Assembly: GCA_004322465.1 (NCBI GenBank)
Contig: SCVO01000006.1
Coordinates: forward strand, 1-32,151
Origin: Candidatus Nitrosotenuis sp.
GTDB lineage: Archaea; Thermoproteota; Nitrososphaeria; Nitrososphaerales; Nitrosopumilaceae
Reading direction: 5' to 3'
Length of the DNA stretch: 32,151 nt
A program made the translations under genes and the position numbers. The notes beneath the pieces were generated by a model. It did no database searches. It was not told the origin of the DNA and worked only from the letters and a program-made list of their open reading frames with translations. The stretch's first letter is position 1, and each line of letters starts with the position of its first letter. This document shows positions 7,294 through 15,842 of this stretch, piece after piece.

Positions 7294-8550
7294 CAGTCCT
7301 TTTTTCCCAATGTCCATTCGGCAGTACTTGTTTTTCCAAGAGATCAGGCCTGCTGCGGAATATGCGTTTGCTATGGCGCCCTGCAGCGAGTCCCCGAGCG
7401 CAGTTACACCCAAGACCCGCCCGCCGTTTGTGAGAACTTTGTTGTTTTCCAGTTTTGTTCCGGCGTGAAACACGACTGCGTGATTTTCGTCGACCATGTC
7501 CAGTCCCGTAATTTCGTCATTTTTTGGATATGACTCAGGATATCCTTTCGATGCCAGAACTACGCAGACGGCGCTTTGTTTTTTCCAAGAAATCGAGGGC
7601 ATCTTTGAGAGTTCTCCGTCAGCGCTTGATTTGAGATAGTCAAACAAATCAGAATCCATGCGAATCAGTATCGGCTGGCATTCAGGATCCCCCATCCGCG
7701 CATTGTACTCCAAGACGTACGGCTCCCCGTCCCTTACCATTATTCCAGCGTACAGGAATCCCTTGAAGGTTATTCCTTCGGACCTGAGCGACTCGATTGT
7801 TTTGTTTATGATATCTTTTTGTATTTTTTCAGCCAGATTGTTGTCAATTACACCGGTTGGCGAATATGCCCCCATGCCTCCAGTGTTCGGGCCTTTGTCG
7901 TCATCAAATATTCTCTTATGATCCTGGCTTGTTGCCATCGGAATCGCAATGCTTCCATCAGAAAGTGCAATGTACGACGCCTCGACTCCGTCTATTCTTT
8001 CTTCGACGATTATTCTTTTTCCTGCAGCTCCAAAAGACTGCTTTACTAGAATCAAATCTATTGCGTCAAAGGCGTCTTGCTTGCTGCCACACACGATTAC
8101 CCCCTTTCCCGCGGCAAGCCCGTCTGCCTTTATCACCACATCATAACTTTGCGACTTTACGTATTCTTTTGCAAGAGCTGGATCCTCAAAGACCTCAAAT
8201 GGCGCAGTCGGGATGTTGTTCCGCTTCATGAACATTTTTGCCCAGATTTTACTTGACTCAAGCTGCGCCGCGTTCCTTGTCGGGCCAAAAATCCCAAGAT
8301 TCCGTTCGTTAAATTTGTCCACTATACCCATGGAAAGCGGGACTTCGGGGCCAACTACGGTAAAGCAGCTGTTCTTTGCGGCAAAGTCTGCCAACTTGTC
8401 TATTTCGTCCACCTGTATCGGAACGTTATTTTTGGTTCCGCCGTTTCCCGGCGCAAAAAAGACTTTGCCCACCTTTGGCGATTTTGACAGCTTCCACCCA
8501 ATTGCGTGCTCGCGTCCGCCAGAGCCTACAACTAAAACGTCAACCAACAC
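7282..8550 (-). CDS. purD: Phosphoribosylamine-glycine ligase (PurD, GARS)
   Basis: PurD joins phosphoribosylamine and glycine with ATP to make GAR, the substrate of PurN. The 422-residue protein shows the N-terminal GSGGREHA motif, the GPEVPLSMG segment, the ATP-grasp lysine motif KADGLAAGKGV, and the metal-binding EYNARMGDPECQ motif. Length and order match the family. The start is GTG 8550. A TATATAA sequence about 23 nt upstream (8570-8576) supports a leaderless transcript. It is convergent with the cyclo-ligase (12-bp overlap) and divergent from ileS. Confidence 0.95.
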   Translation of the reverse strand: MLVDVLVVGSGGREHAIGWKLSKSPKVGKVFFAPGNGGTKNNVPIQVDEIDKLADFAAKNSCFTVVGPEVPLSMGIVDKFNERNLGIFGPTRNAAQLESSKIWAKMFMKRNNIPTAPFEVFEDPALAKEYVKSQSYDVVIKADGLAAGKGVIVCGSKQDAFDAIDLILVKQSFGAAGKRIIVEERIDGVEASYIALSDGSIAIPMATSQDHKRIFDDDKGPNTGGMGAYSPTGVIDNNLAEKIQKDIINKTIESLRSEGITFKGFLYAGIMVRDGEPYVLEYNARMGDPECQPILIRMDSDLFDYLKSSADGELSKMPSISWKKQSAVCVVLASKGYPESYPKNDEITGLDMVDENHAVVFHAGTKLENNKVLTNGGRVLGVTALGDSLQGAIANAYSAAGLISWKNKYCRMDIGKKGLLYL

Positions 8551-8569
8551 GTGAACTCTCGAAGTCTCG

Positions 8570-8576
8570 TATATAA
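8570..8576 (-). promoter_or_regulatory. TATA box of purD
   Basis: TTATATA on the minus strand is centred about 23 nt before GTG 8550. Confidence 0.55.
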
Positions 8577-8636
8577 TCCAAATTTAGAACGCCCAACGCA
8601 ATTAGCGAAAAAATCAATCCTAGTCTCAATCTAGCT

Positions 8637-8645
8637 TTATTAAAT
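8637..8645 (+). promoter_or_regulatory. TATA box of ileS
   Basis: TTATTAAAT is centred 27 nt before TTG 8668. An ATG at 8661 is out of frame, so a leaderless TTG start is the best reading. Confidence 0.55.
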
Positions 8646-8667
8646 CAGATCAAATACCAAATGAATA

Positions 8668-11600
8668 TTGCACTTAGCAAAAGAATTTGATTCAAAAAAG
8701 ATTGAGGATGAGATCAGGTCGCACCACTCCAAGATAGACATCCAGAAAATTATCTCAGAGTCGGGCGATAGGAAATCGAAAATTGTTTTCATTGAGGGAC
8801 CGCCGACTATGAACGGCATCCCCCACGCCGGCCACCTGCGAGGCAGGGTGATGAAGGACTTTTGGTACCGGTACATGACGCTAAAGGGGCACGAGATCAC
8901 ATTCAATGCGGGCTGGGACACACAGGGGCTTCCAGTTGAGCTGCAGGCAGAAAAAGAGCTCGGGATTACCGGCGGAAAAACAGAAATCCTCAAGTCGTTT
9001 GGAATTGAAAAACTGGTTGTCGAGTGCAAGCGCCTGGTTCACAAGTACCATGAGAAATGGGTCAAAGTAGACCAGCTGCTCGGCATGTCATTTAACCAAG
9101 AAAAAGCATACTGGACGTACAAGGACGAATTCATTGAGCGCGAGTGGCAATTTCTAAAAAAGGCCCATGAGACTGGGATCCTTACCGAAGGATACAGGGT
9201 GGTGGCATACTGTCCGAGCTGCCAGACGTCGCTTAGCCATGCAGAGGTGAACCAAGGGTATGACATGGTGCAGGATCCGTCACTGTTCTACAAGGTAAAG
9301 ATGGAATCGGACAACGCATTCCTAATTGTGTGGACCACGATGCCGTTTACCCTGGTAACGGACGCAATGGTCGGACTAAACCCGGAAGAAAATTATCACT
9401 ATGTCAAAGTGGAGGGCGAGACTTGGGTTGTCGGAGAAAAGAGACTGGACGAGTTCATGAAGGAAGTAAAAATTGAAAATTATGAGATAATAAAAACACT
9501 CAAGGGCTCAGAGTTTGAGGGGAAAAAATACATCCACCCATTATTGGACAGCATTCCAAAACTCAAGGAGCTGGCAAAAAACCCCGCAATCCATGTTGCG
9601 GTTGCAGAGTCATTTGTAGACGCAAACACAGGCAGCGGACTTGTGCACCTCTCACCTGCAAACGGAGAGGAGGACTATGAGATTGCAAGAAAAAGAAACG
9701 CGCCGATTTTCAGCCCGATTAACGACGAGGTAAAGTTTACAGAGGACGCCGGCAAGTACGCCGGACTTTTTGTTCGCGACGCAGACAGGATAATTGTGGA
9801 TGACATCCGGGATTCCGGCGCACTGGTCAGAATTGGCAAAATAAAGCACAAGTATCCGCTTTGCTGGAGGTCGCACCACCCGATAGTTTGGCTTGCAAGG
9901 AGGGAATTCTTTTACATGCTTGACAGGCTTGGCGACAAGGCAATACAGGCAGCAGAGGACGTGGAATACTTTTTTGAGCAGCCAAAAAACCGATTTTTAG
10001 GCATAATAAAGGAAAAGCACCCGTGGTGCATTTCGCGTGAGAGGTTCTGGGGATGCCCGCTCCCAATCTGGAACTGCAAAAACTGCGGCCATATCGAGAG
10101 GCTTTTCTCAAGAAAGGAAATAGTCGGGGCCGCAACAGAACTGCCGGACGGCCCAAACTTTGAGCTCCACAGGCCGTGGATTGACAGGGTGGTGATCAAG
10201 TGCAAAAAATGCGACGCCAACATGGAAAGAGAAAAATTTGTTTTGGACACGTGGCACAACAGCGGCTCTGCGCCGTACTCATCGCTAACAGACGAGCAAT
10301 ATTTGTCCGGAATACCTGCGCAGTTTTTGACCGAGGGCATAGACCAGACCCGCGGATGGGCATACACTCTTTTGATTGAAAACGTCATTCTGAACAACAA
10401 GCCGGTTGCCCCGTTTAGATCATTTTTGTTCCAGGGCCACGTCTTGGACAAGAACGGCAACAAGATGAGCAAGAGCCTTGGAAACGTAATGGATGCAGAA
10501 GAGATGCTCACCAAGTATCCGGTGGATTTGATAAGATTCTACTTTATGTGGAAGTCCAGCCCGATTGAGCCGCTCAACTTCAGCACAGACGAGATGATGT
10601 CAAGGCCGTATCAGATTCTAAATACGCTGTACCACATTCACCTGTATTTCAAACAAAACAGCGAGTACGACAAGTTCGACAGCAGTGCGACCCCCATCCA
10701 GTCCGTCCAGGGCATGGGACTGCTTCACCCCCCAGACATCTGGCTGCTATCAAAACTGCAAAAACTCATCATACAGGTGGAGGAAAACAACGACAAGTGC
10801 AAGTTCCACGAATCCGCAAGGGCGCTAGAGGACTTTATCATAAACTCTCTGAGCCAGATATACATACCAATCACAAAAGCCGAGCTCTGGGAAGAGGACG
10901 GCTCAAACGAAAGAAGGTTCGCAATTTATTCCGTATTGCACGAGATACTCAGAACGCTTGACATTCTAATACACCCACTGTGCCCCTACACCAGTGAGTA
11001 TCTGTATCTCACGACATTTGATCAGAGAAGCATTCTCTTGAACAAGTGGCCGCAGTACCAGCAAGGCCTGATCAACGAGCCAATCGAGGAATCGTTTGAC
11101 CTGATGAAGGAGTCAGTATCGGTCTCTGCCGCCGCAAGAATGAAGGCCAAGCTGAAACGAAGGTGGCCGCTGAACGAGGCAATAATTTGCGTCAAAAAGT
11201 CACAAAAGGACAAAATCGAAAGACTCTCGGATCTTCTCCTGTCCCAGATAAATGTAGAAAAATTCAAAATTGCGGAGCTTGAAAACAAGGAAGGCCTCGA
11301 GCTGCTCTCTGAAATGCAGAAGGCGGGCCTCCCAGTCAGGCCAGTCATAGAAATGGACAGGAAAAAAATCGGGCCAAAGGCAAAACAGCACATGGGGCTG
11401 CTCCTCTCAAAGTTCGCAGGCACAAAGCCAGAGGACATTGAATCAGAGTTGCTCTCAAACGGCTCATACACGTTTGATGTAGGCCCTGCCAAGATAACGC
11501 TGGACAGGGAAGACTTTGTAGTAGACTTTGATTCCAAGGAGGGATTCGCATATTCAAAAAGAGACGGATTGATTGTCTTTATTTCCACAGTACGTAACAG

Positions 11601-11862
11601 GGAGATGATGTCAAGGGGATTGGTAAAAGATCTTGCGCGAAGGCTGCAGACGCTAAGAAAGGAAAGAGGATACAACCCGACAGACATCTTGCAGACCGCA
11701 TCAATACTTGACCTCGATGAGGAATCACTTGAGATGGCAAAAGAAAAATCGTCAGATCTTGCGTTTTTGGTCAGGGTAAAGCAGATCGACTTTGCAGGCA
11801 TTGGCAAGAGCTACAAGGACGACGACATCGATGGTCAAAAAATTCGAATCTCAGTGGAATAG
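8668..11862 (+). CDS. ileS: Isoleucyl-tRNA synthetase, archaeal type
   Basis: IleRS is a class I synthetase that charges tRNA-Ile in the cytoplasm. Its 1064 residues match archaeal and eukaryote-like IleRS. The catalytic HIGH motif appears as GIPHAGHLR (about residues 51-59) and the KMSKS loop as NKMSKSLGN. The first substrate pocket carries the typical WDTQGLPVE. The editing domain lies between. Cys pairs are visible in CPSCQTSLSH, CKNCGHIE and CKKCDAN, likely zinc-binding in the inserted region. The anticodon-binding and C-terminal domains follow. TTG 8668 is the start, with a TATA box 27 nt upstream. The next gene has its own promoter. Confidence 0.97.
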   Translation: MHLAKEFDSKKIEDEIRSHHSKIDIQKIISESGDRKSKIVFIEGPPTMNGIPHAGHLRGRVMKDFWYRYMTLKGHEITFNAGWDTQGLPVELQAEKELGITGGKTEILKSFGIEKLVVECKRLVHKYHEKWVKVDQLLGMSFNQEKAYWTYKDEFIEREWQFLKKAHETGILTEGYRVVAYCPSCQTSLSHAEVNQGYDMVQDPSLFYKVKMESDNAFLIVWTTMPFTLVTDAMVGLNPEENYHYVKVEGETWVVGEKRLDEFMKEVKIENYEIIKTLKGSEFEGKKYIHPLLDSIPKLKELAKNPAIHVAVAESFVDANTGSGLVHLSPANGEEDYEIARKRNAPIFSPINDEVKFTEDAGKYAGLFVRDADRIIVDDIRDSGALVRIGKIKHKYPLCWRSHHPIVWLARREFFYMLDRLGDKAIQAAEDVEYFFEQPKNRFLGIIKEKHPWCISRERFWGCPLPIWNCKNCGHIERLFSRKEIVGAATELPDGPNFELHRPWIDRVVIKCKKCDANMEREKFVLDTWHNSGSAPYSSLTDEQYLSGIPAQFLTEGIDQTRGWAYTLLIENVILNNKPVAPFRSFLFQGHVLDKNGNKMSKSLGNVMDAEEMLTKYPVDLIRFYFMWKSSPIEPLNFSTDEMMSRPYQILNTLYHIHLYFKQNSEYDKFDSSATPIQSVQGMGLLHPPDIWLLSKLQKLIIQVEENNDKCKFHESARALEDFIINSLSQIYIPITKAELWEEDGSNERRFAIYSVLHEILRTLDILIHPLCPYTSEYLYLTTFDQRSILLNKWPQYQQGLINEPIEESFDLMKESVSVSAAARMKAKLKRRWPLNEAIICVKKSQKDKIERLSDLLLSQINVEKFKIAELENKEGLELLSEMQKAGLPVRPVIEMDRKKIGPKAKQHMGLLLSKFAGTKPEDIESELLSNGSYTFDVGPAKITLDREDFVVDFDSKEGFAYSKRDGLIVFISTVRNREMMSRGLVKDLARRLQTLRKERGYNPTDILQTASILDLDEESLEMAKEKSSDLAFLVRVKQIDFAGIGKSYKDDDIDGQKIRISVE

Positions 11863-11888
11863 CAGCTCACTTTTAGCAGATCAGGGAG

Positions 11889-11897
11889 ATTAAATAT
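11889..11897 (+). promoter_or_regulatory. TATA box of the 109-aa gene
   Basis: ATTAAATAT is centred 25 nt before ATG 11918. Confidence 0.55.
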
Positions 11898-11917
11898 CAA
11901 AATCGCCATTATACCAC

Positions 11918-12247
11918 ATGGTAAAGCAGATCAGCTTAGACGCATGGCAAATACAGCACCTAGAGGATCTGCTGAAAAAAGCATCTGCAATAGTCACAAA
12001 GACTGGAAACCCCATAATCCTGTACAGGCAAACGCTTGAAGAGGAGGACGATTCTTTTGAGGAAATTGTTTGCTCGCTTGCGGAAAGGTACGTAGTCGAG
12101 CAGCTTGTCATATCCGGCGGAGTCCTGCCCCCAACGTTCAGACAGCAGTTCATATTCACTCTGGACGAATTCCCGCAGAGGCTTTTGCGAAAGAGCAAGG
12201 ATCTCTTTTTGCAGACAATCGAGCTTCTCGAAAGCCAGATTGGCTAG
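11918..12247 (+). CDS. Conserved-looking 109-aa soluble protein, unknown
   Basis: I do not recognise this protein. It is a 109-residue, mostly helical and acidic protein without membrane segments. It starts MVKQISLDAWQIQHLEDLL, has a central acidic patch (EEEDDSFEEIV), and ends with an amphipathic helix rich in Leu (KSKDLFLQTIELLESQ). The ATG at 11918 fits a TATA box at 25 nt, so it likely has its own leaderless transcript. It lies between ileS and sucC, and its stop is 36 bp before sucC, whose own TATA box lies between them. A role in translation or metabolism would be guesswork. Confidence 0.72.
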   Translation: MVKQISLDAWQIQHLEDLLKKASAIVTKTGNPIILYRQTLEEEDDSFEEIVCSLAERYVVEQLVISGGVLPPTFRQQFIFTLDEFPQRLLRKSKDLFLQTIELLESQIG

Positions 12248-12253
12248 CAAACA

Positions 12254-12262
12254 AAATATAAA
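12254..12262 (+). promoter_or_regulatory. TATA box of sucCD
   Basis: AAATATAAA is centred 26 nt before ATG 12284. Confidence 0.6.
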
Positions 12263-12283
12263 GACCGTGAAAAAGTTTTCTGC

Positions 12284-13396
12284 ATGCGTCTTTTGGAATA
12301 TCAGGCAAAGGAGCTGTTTGCGCAATACGGCATCAAGACCCCAAAGGGAATATCCTCAAAAAACATCGAGCAGGCAAGAAATGACGCAAAGCAGCTTGGC
12401 TACCCGTTTGTAATCAAAGTCCAAGTTCCAGTAGGCGGCAGGGGAAAAGCCGGAGGCATACAAAAATGCCACAATGACGACGAGTTTGAGCTGAAATACC
12501 CGCAGCTCCTAGACATGTCAATCAAAGGCGAAAAGACAAGGGCCATCCTGCTTGAGAAGATGGCAGAATATGAAAAAGAATTGTACTTATCATTATTTTT
12601 GAATCGCAGCAAAAGATGCTATACGGTAATTGCGTCCTCCGAGGGAGGAGTTGAAATCGAGTCCGTGAAAAACCAAGTGATACGCGAAGTAGGACTAGGT
12701 AACGTAGACTCCCAGACTGCAGAAGAGATTGCAAAACAAATCGGGCTTCAGGGAAGAACGGTTGCTGACTTTGTGGACATGCTGCAAAGACTTGCCAAGA
12801 TTGCAATGGAAAAAGAGGCAGAGCTTGCAGAAATAAATCCGGTTGCGTTACTAAAGGACGGATCACTTTTAGCACTAGACGGCAAAGTTGTCACAGACGA
12901 CAACTCTAACTTCAGACATCCAGAGATGGAAAAATACCAAGAAAAGACAGAGCTTGAGGAAAGAGCGGAGAAGAGCGGATTCACACTAGTAGAGCTTGAC
13001 GGAAACATCGCGGTGGTAGGCAATGGCGCAGGTCTTGTCATGTCAACACTTGACATGCTTGCGGACAACGGCGGCAAGCCGGCGTGTTTTCTTGATGTAG
13101 GCGGCGGTGCTACAACTGAATCAGTGTATGAGGCCCTCACGCTTGTTTCCAAAATGAAAAAAGTAAAAGCAATTTTGGTAAACTTGTATGGAGGAATAGT
13201 AAAGACGACGACGGTTGCCGCGGCATTTATCAAAGCATATGACGACAAGCTGATTGACCTTCCAGTGTATGCAAGGCTGATGGGATCCGAGTCCGAAAAA
13301 TCAAAAGAGATGCTCAAAAACACACGGACAAAGATGTTTGATTCCGTAGAAGACGCGATAAACGGAGTGGTGATGGAGGTAAGCAAGCGTGGCTAA
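12284..13396 (+). CDS. sucC: Succinyl-CoA synthetase beta subunit (SucC)
   Basis: SucC is the ATP-grasp subunit of the cytoplasmic succinyl-CoA synthetase, which interconverts succinate plus CoA with succinyl-CoA at the cost of ATP or ADP. The 370 residues show the N-terminal family start MRLLEYQAKELFAQYGI, the ATP-grasp segment VQVPVGGRGKAGGI, the metal site LAEINPVAL, and the C-terminal CoA-ligase domain with LDVGGGATTESVYEAL and VNLYGGIVKTTTVA. ATG 12284 follows a strong TATA box. Its end overlaps sucD by 8 bp and contains the GGAGG that serves sucD. In thaumarchaea, succinyl-CoA is also an intermediate of the 3-hydroxypropionate/4-hydroxybutyrate cycle (established knowledge), so this pair links to carbon fixation. 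Confidence 0.94.
   Translation: MRLLEYQAKELFAQYGIKTPKGISSKNIEQARNDAKQLGYPFVIKVQVPVGGRGKAGGIQKCHNDDEFELKYPQLLDMSIKGEKTRAILLEKMAEYEKELYLSLFLNRSKRCYTVIASSEGGVEIESVKNQVIREVGLGNVDSQTAEEIAKQIGLQGRTVADFVDMLQRLAKIAMEKEAELAEINPVALLKDGSLLALDGKVVTDDNSNFRHPEMEKYQEKTELEERAEKSGFTLVELDGNIAVVGNGAGLVMSTLDMLADNGGKPACFLDVGGGATTESVYEALTLVSKMKKVKAILVNLYGGIVKTTTVAAAFIKAYDDKLIDLPVYARLMGSESEKSKEMLKNTRTKMFDSVEDAINGVVMEVSKRG
13375..13379 (+). promoter_or_regulatory. Shine-Dalgarno of sucD inside sucC
   Basis: GGAGG lies 9 nt before GTG 13389, within the last codons of sucC. It shows translational coupling in a gene that cannot have its own leaderless start. Confidence 0.7.
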
Positions 13397-14312
13397 CATT
13401 TATGAGCTCCTAAGGGGCAAAAAAGACGCGGACGGGAACTGGCAGAAGGTTCCAGTAATAGTCCAGGGGATCACCGGCACGTTTGGCTCGCTTCACGCAA
13501 AGCAAATGCTTGACTACGGCACAAACATTGCGGCAGGAGTCACACCAGGAAAAGGCGGACAAAAGTTCGAAGGCAAGGTTCCAATATACAATACGGTAAA
13601 GGAGGCAGTGGATGCGACTGGCGCCAAAGTTTCAATTGTGTTTGTTCCGGCAAAATTCTTTTTGGGTGCGGCAACTGAGGCACTGGAAGCAGGAATAAAG
13701 CTCCTAGTTTCAATACCGGAGCATGTGCCAGTGATTGACACGATGCAGGTAATTGAGCTGGCAAAGAAAAAAGACGCAATAATCATAGGCCCAAACACAC
13801 CAGGAGTCATGATACCAGGACTGATCAAAATTGGAATAATGCCTGCAAGCCCGTTCAAGCCAGGAAACATAGTGGTTCTTTCTAAAAGCGGCACGCTCCT
13901 TTACGAGATTTCAAACACGCTAACAAAGGCAGGATTCGGACAGACCATAACCATAGGAATTGGAGGAGACCCGGTGAACGGCACAAGACTGATTGACGCG
14001 TTTGACATGGTAAAAGACGATCCATCCATAGAAGGAATGGTAATAGTTGGAGAGATAGGCGGTGACGCCGAAGAAATAGTTGCCCAGCACATCATGGATA
14101 TCAAATTCAAAAAACCAATTGTCGCATACATTGCAGGAAGGCGAGCTCCAAAAGAAAAGAGAATGGGCCATGCCGGTGCGATAGTCATGGGAACCTACGG
14201 CTCTGCAGAATCAAAAGTTTCCATGTTCAACATGGCAAACATCCCAGTTGCCAAAAGGCCAAACGAAGTAGCCATACTATTGGCAGGCAAGTTGGAGAAA
14301 ACCAAAGACTAA
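13389..14312 (+). CDS. sucD: Succinyl-CoA synthetase alpha subunit (SucD)
   Basis: SucD binds CoA and carries the phospho-histidine of succinyl-CoA synthetase. The 307 residues include the CoA-binding Rossmann start (VIVQGITGTFGSLHAKQML), the GVTPGKGGQ loop, the GPNTPGV motif, and the active-site loop with RMGHAGAIV, whose His is the phosphorylated residue. GTG 13389 is supported by GGAGG 9 nt upstream. The 8-bp overlap with sucC indicates one operon. rpl40e follows 28 bp downstream and may belong to the same transcript. Confidence 0.94.
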   Translation: MANIYELLRGKKDADGNWQKVPVIVQGITGTFGSLHAKQMLDYGTNIAAGVTPGKGGQKFEGKVPIYNTVKEAVDATGAKVSIVFVPAKFFLGAATEALEAGIKLLVSIPEHVPVIDTMQVIELAKKKDAIIIGPNTPGVMIPGLIKIGIMPASPFKPGNIVVLSKSGTLLYEISNTLTKAGFGQTITIGIGGDPVNGTRLIDAFDMVKDDPSIEGMVIVGEIGGDAEEIVAQHIMDIKFKKPIVAYIAGRRAPKEKRMGHAGAIVMGTYGSAESKVSMFNMANIPVAKRPNEVAILLAGKLEKTKD

Positions 14313-14340
14313 AAAGGACAAAAAAGGAGATTTAAGAAAG

Positions 14341-14508
14341 ATGCCAATCACAGACCCAGAAAAGAAACGAATTGCTCAGGCAGCACGTCTACACATGAAG
14401 GTTTGTCTAAACTGCGGCGGAAGGAATTCAATGGCGGCAACAAGATGTCGCAAATGTCATGGCAGCTATCTCAGACTAAAGAATAGAACGCTTGGCGCCA
14501 AAAAGTAG
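14341..14508 (+). CDS. rpl40e: Ribosomal protein L40e
   Basis: This 55-residue zinc-ribbon protein belongs to the archaeal and eukaryotic large ribosomal subunit. It begins MPITDPEKKRIAQ and has two CxxC pairs (VCLNCGG at residues 22-25 and RCRKCHG at residues 36-39) that bind one zinc, followed by a basic tail ending LGAKK. Length and sequence match archaeal L40e. An AAAGGAG lies 11 nt upstream of the ATG, and there is no convincing TATA box. It is probably translated from a transcript shared with sucCD. The stop at 14506-14508 faces the convergent terC gene 37 bp away. Confidence 0.93.
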   Translation: MPITDPEKKRIAQAARLHMKVCLNCGGRNSMAATRCRKCHGSYLRLKNRTLGAKK

Positions 14509-14545
14509 TCTGTGCTTTTTGATATTTTACCACACATAATACAAA

Positions 14546-15499
14546 TCAGGCAGTGTGCTTTCGTGCCCTGACAAATGACATGGCAAGTACAATGCCAAGT
14601 ATTCCAAGCACCACACCCAATGACACAGTAGTTGAGATTTCAATCATCTCGGACACTACCATCTTGATTCCAATAAACATCAGAATTGCAATCAGTCCCG
14701 GCTTTAGATAGTAGAATTTTTCCATCACGCCGGCAAGCAGGAAGTACAGACTGCGGAGGCCCAAAATCGCAAATATGTTGGACGTTATAACGATGAAAGG
14801 ATCGGTCGTTATTGCCAATACTGCAGGTATTGAGTCGAGCGCAAACAACAGGTCTGTGAATTCTATTATCACGAGTGCGACAATGAGGGTCGTGGCGTAC
14901 AGTACGGTGTTCTTTCTTACAAAAAACTTGGTGTCTTTTAGCTCAAAGTCGATTGGTATGAATTTTTTCAGTACGCGAATGGCGATGTTTTTTTCAATTT
15001 CGATTTTCTTTTCCTTTCTTTGGACCAGCATCCTTATCGCGGTGAAAATCAAAAATCCTCCAAAAATATAGATCATCCAGTGAAATCGCTCAAGAAGCGT
15101 CACGCCAACCAGAATTAACGGAACCCTCATCGCTATTGCACCAAGGATTCCCATGGAAAGAACCCGGTGCTGGAACTTGTGGGGAATGTTAAGCGACGAA
15201 AATATCAGCAAAAACACAAACATGTTGTCTACGCTGAGCGATTTTTCAAGAGCATATCCAGTAACGAATTCAGTTAGCTTTTGGTTTCCCATGTCGACAT
15301 AAATTATTCCGGCAAAGATTCCTGAAAGTGAAATCCACACTATTGTCCAGATTAGCGCAGCCCGAATAGTTGGGGCATTAGTTTTGTTTGGATCTTCTTT
15401 CTTTTTCGGTCGAAACCTTGAGAACGCCCCAAGGTCAATGGCAAGTGAGACGCCGACAAACAGCGAAAATACTACCCATAACGCATAGACATCATTCAT
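14546..15499 (-). CDS. TerC/Alx-family integral membrane protein
   Basis: This 317-residue polytopic protein has about nine membrane helices. Family signatures are EKSLSVDNMFVFLLIFSS in the second third and LLFALDSIPAVLAITTDPFI later, which supply the acidic and Asn residues linked to metal ion movement in TerC and Alx proteins. Alx-type members export manganese (established for bacterial relatives). A cytoplasmic basic loop (RFRPKKKEDPNK) follows the first helix. ATG 15499 is clear. A TATA-like ATAATATACAT at 15528-15537 lies 33 nt upstream and implies a very short leader. The gene is convergent with rpl40e. Its substrate in this organism is not known. Confidence 0.9.
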   Translation of the reverse strand: MNDVYALWVVFSLFVGVSLAIDLGAFSRFRPKKKEDPNKTNAPTIRAALIWTIVWISLSGIFAGIIYVDMGNQKLTEFVTGYALEKSLSVDNMFVFLLIFSSLNIPHKFQHRVLSMGILGAIAMRVPLILVGVTLLERFHWMIYIFGGFLIFTAIRMLVQRKEKKIEIEKNIAIRVLKKFIPIDFELKDTKFFVRKNTVLYATTLIVALVIIEFTDLLFALDSIPAVLAITTDPFIVITSNIFAILGLRSLYFLLAGVMEKFYYLKPGLIAILMFIGIKMVVSEMIEISTTVSLGVVLGILGIVLAMSFVRARKHTA

Positions 15500-15842
15500 G
15501 CTTTAATTCAAAGACAAGAATTAGGCATAATATACATTACAGTCAATCCTAGGATTCAAAATAGTTTATTCTAAAACAGAATCGATAATGATATGAAAAT
15601 ACGCATAAGTTATTCATTGTCAGTGTATTACTTTAAATCCTCAGATGATCTAATATTAGATGTAGTAAATCTACGGACATAGTGGTGTGAGTTTGCATAT
15701 CTGTAAGGAAGGACTGAATTAACTACTCAGCTATGTTTAAAAAAATTCTGACATACACGATGGAATGAAAAAAGAGTTTTAGGAATGACAATTGGGTTTA
15801 GTCTTGTATGATTCGTTGTCGAACATGTCATAGAAATCATGA
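15500..15842. other. 343-bp gap without a convincing gene
   Basis: The terC promoter lies at the left end. The rest is AT-rich, with short frames interrupted by stops and no tRNA. I see no yybP-ykoY-like riboswitch, which was considered because of the adjacent terC gene. Confidence 0.6.

Noticed and set aside
7857-8231. Plus-strand frames opposite purD
   Set aside because: They are low-quality, Pro/Cys/Arg-rich shadows of a well-supported gene.
11022-11807. 261-codon minus-strand frame inside ileS
   Set aside because: It is Ser/Leu-rich shadow sequence opposite the IleRS C-terminal domains; IleRS is unambiguous.
12748-13386. 212-codon minus-strand frame inside sucC
   Set aside because: It is a shadow frame opposite a strong SucC match, with typical Ser/Thr-rich noise composition.
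15500-15842. Manganese (yybP-ykoY) riboswitch upstream of terC
   Set aside because: No matching conserved loops were seen, and the terC promoter leaves almost no leader.
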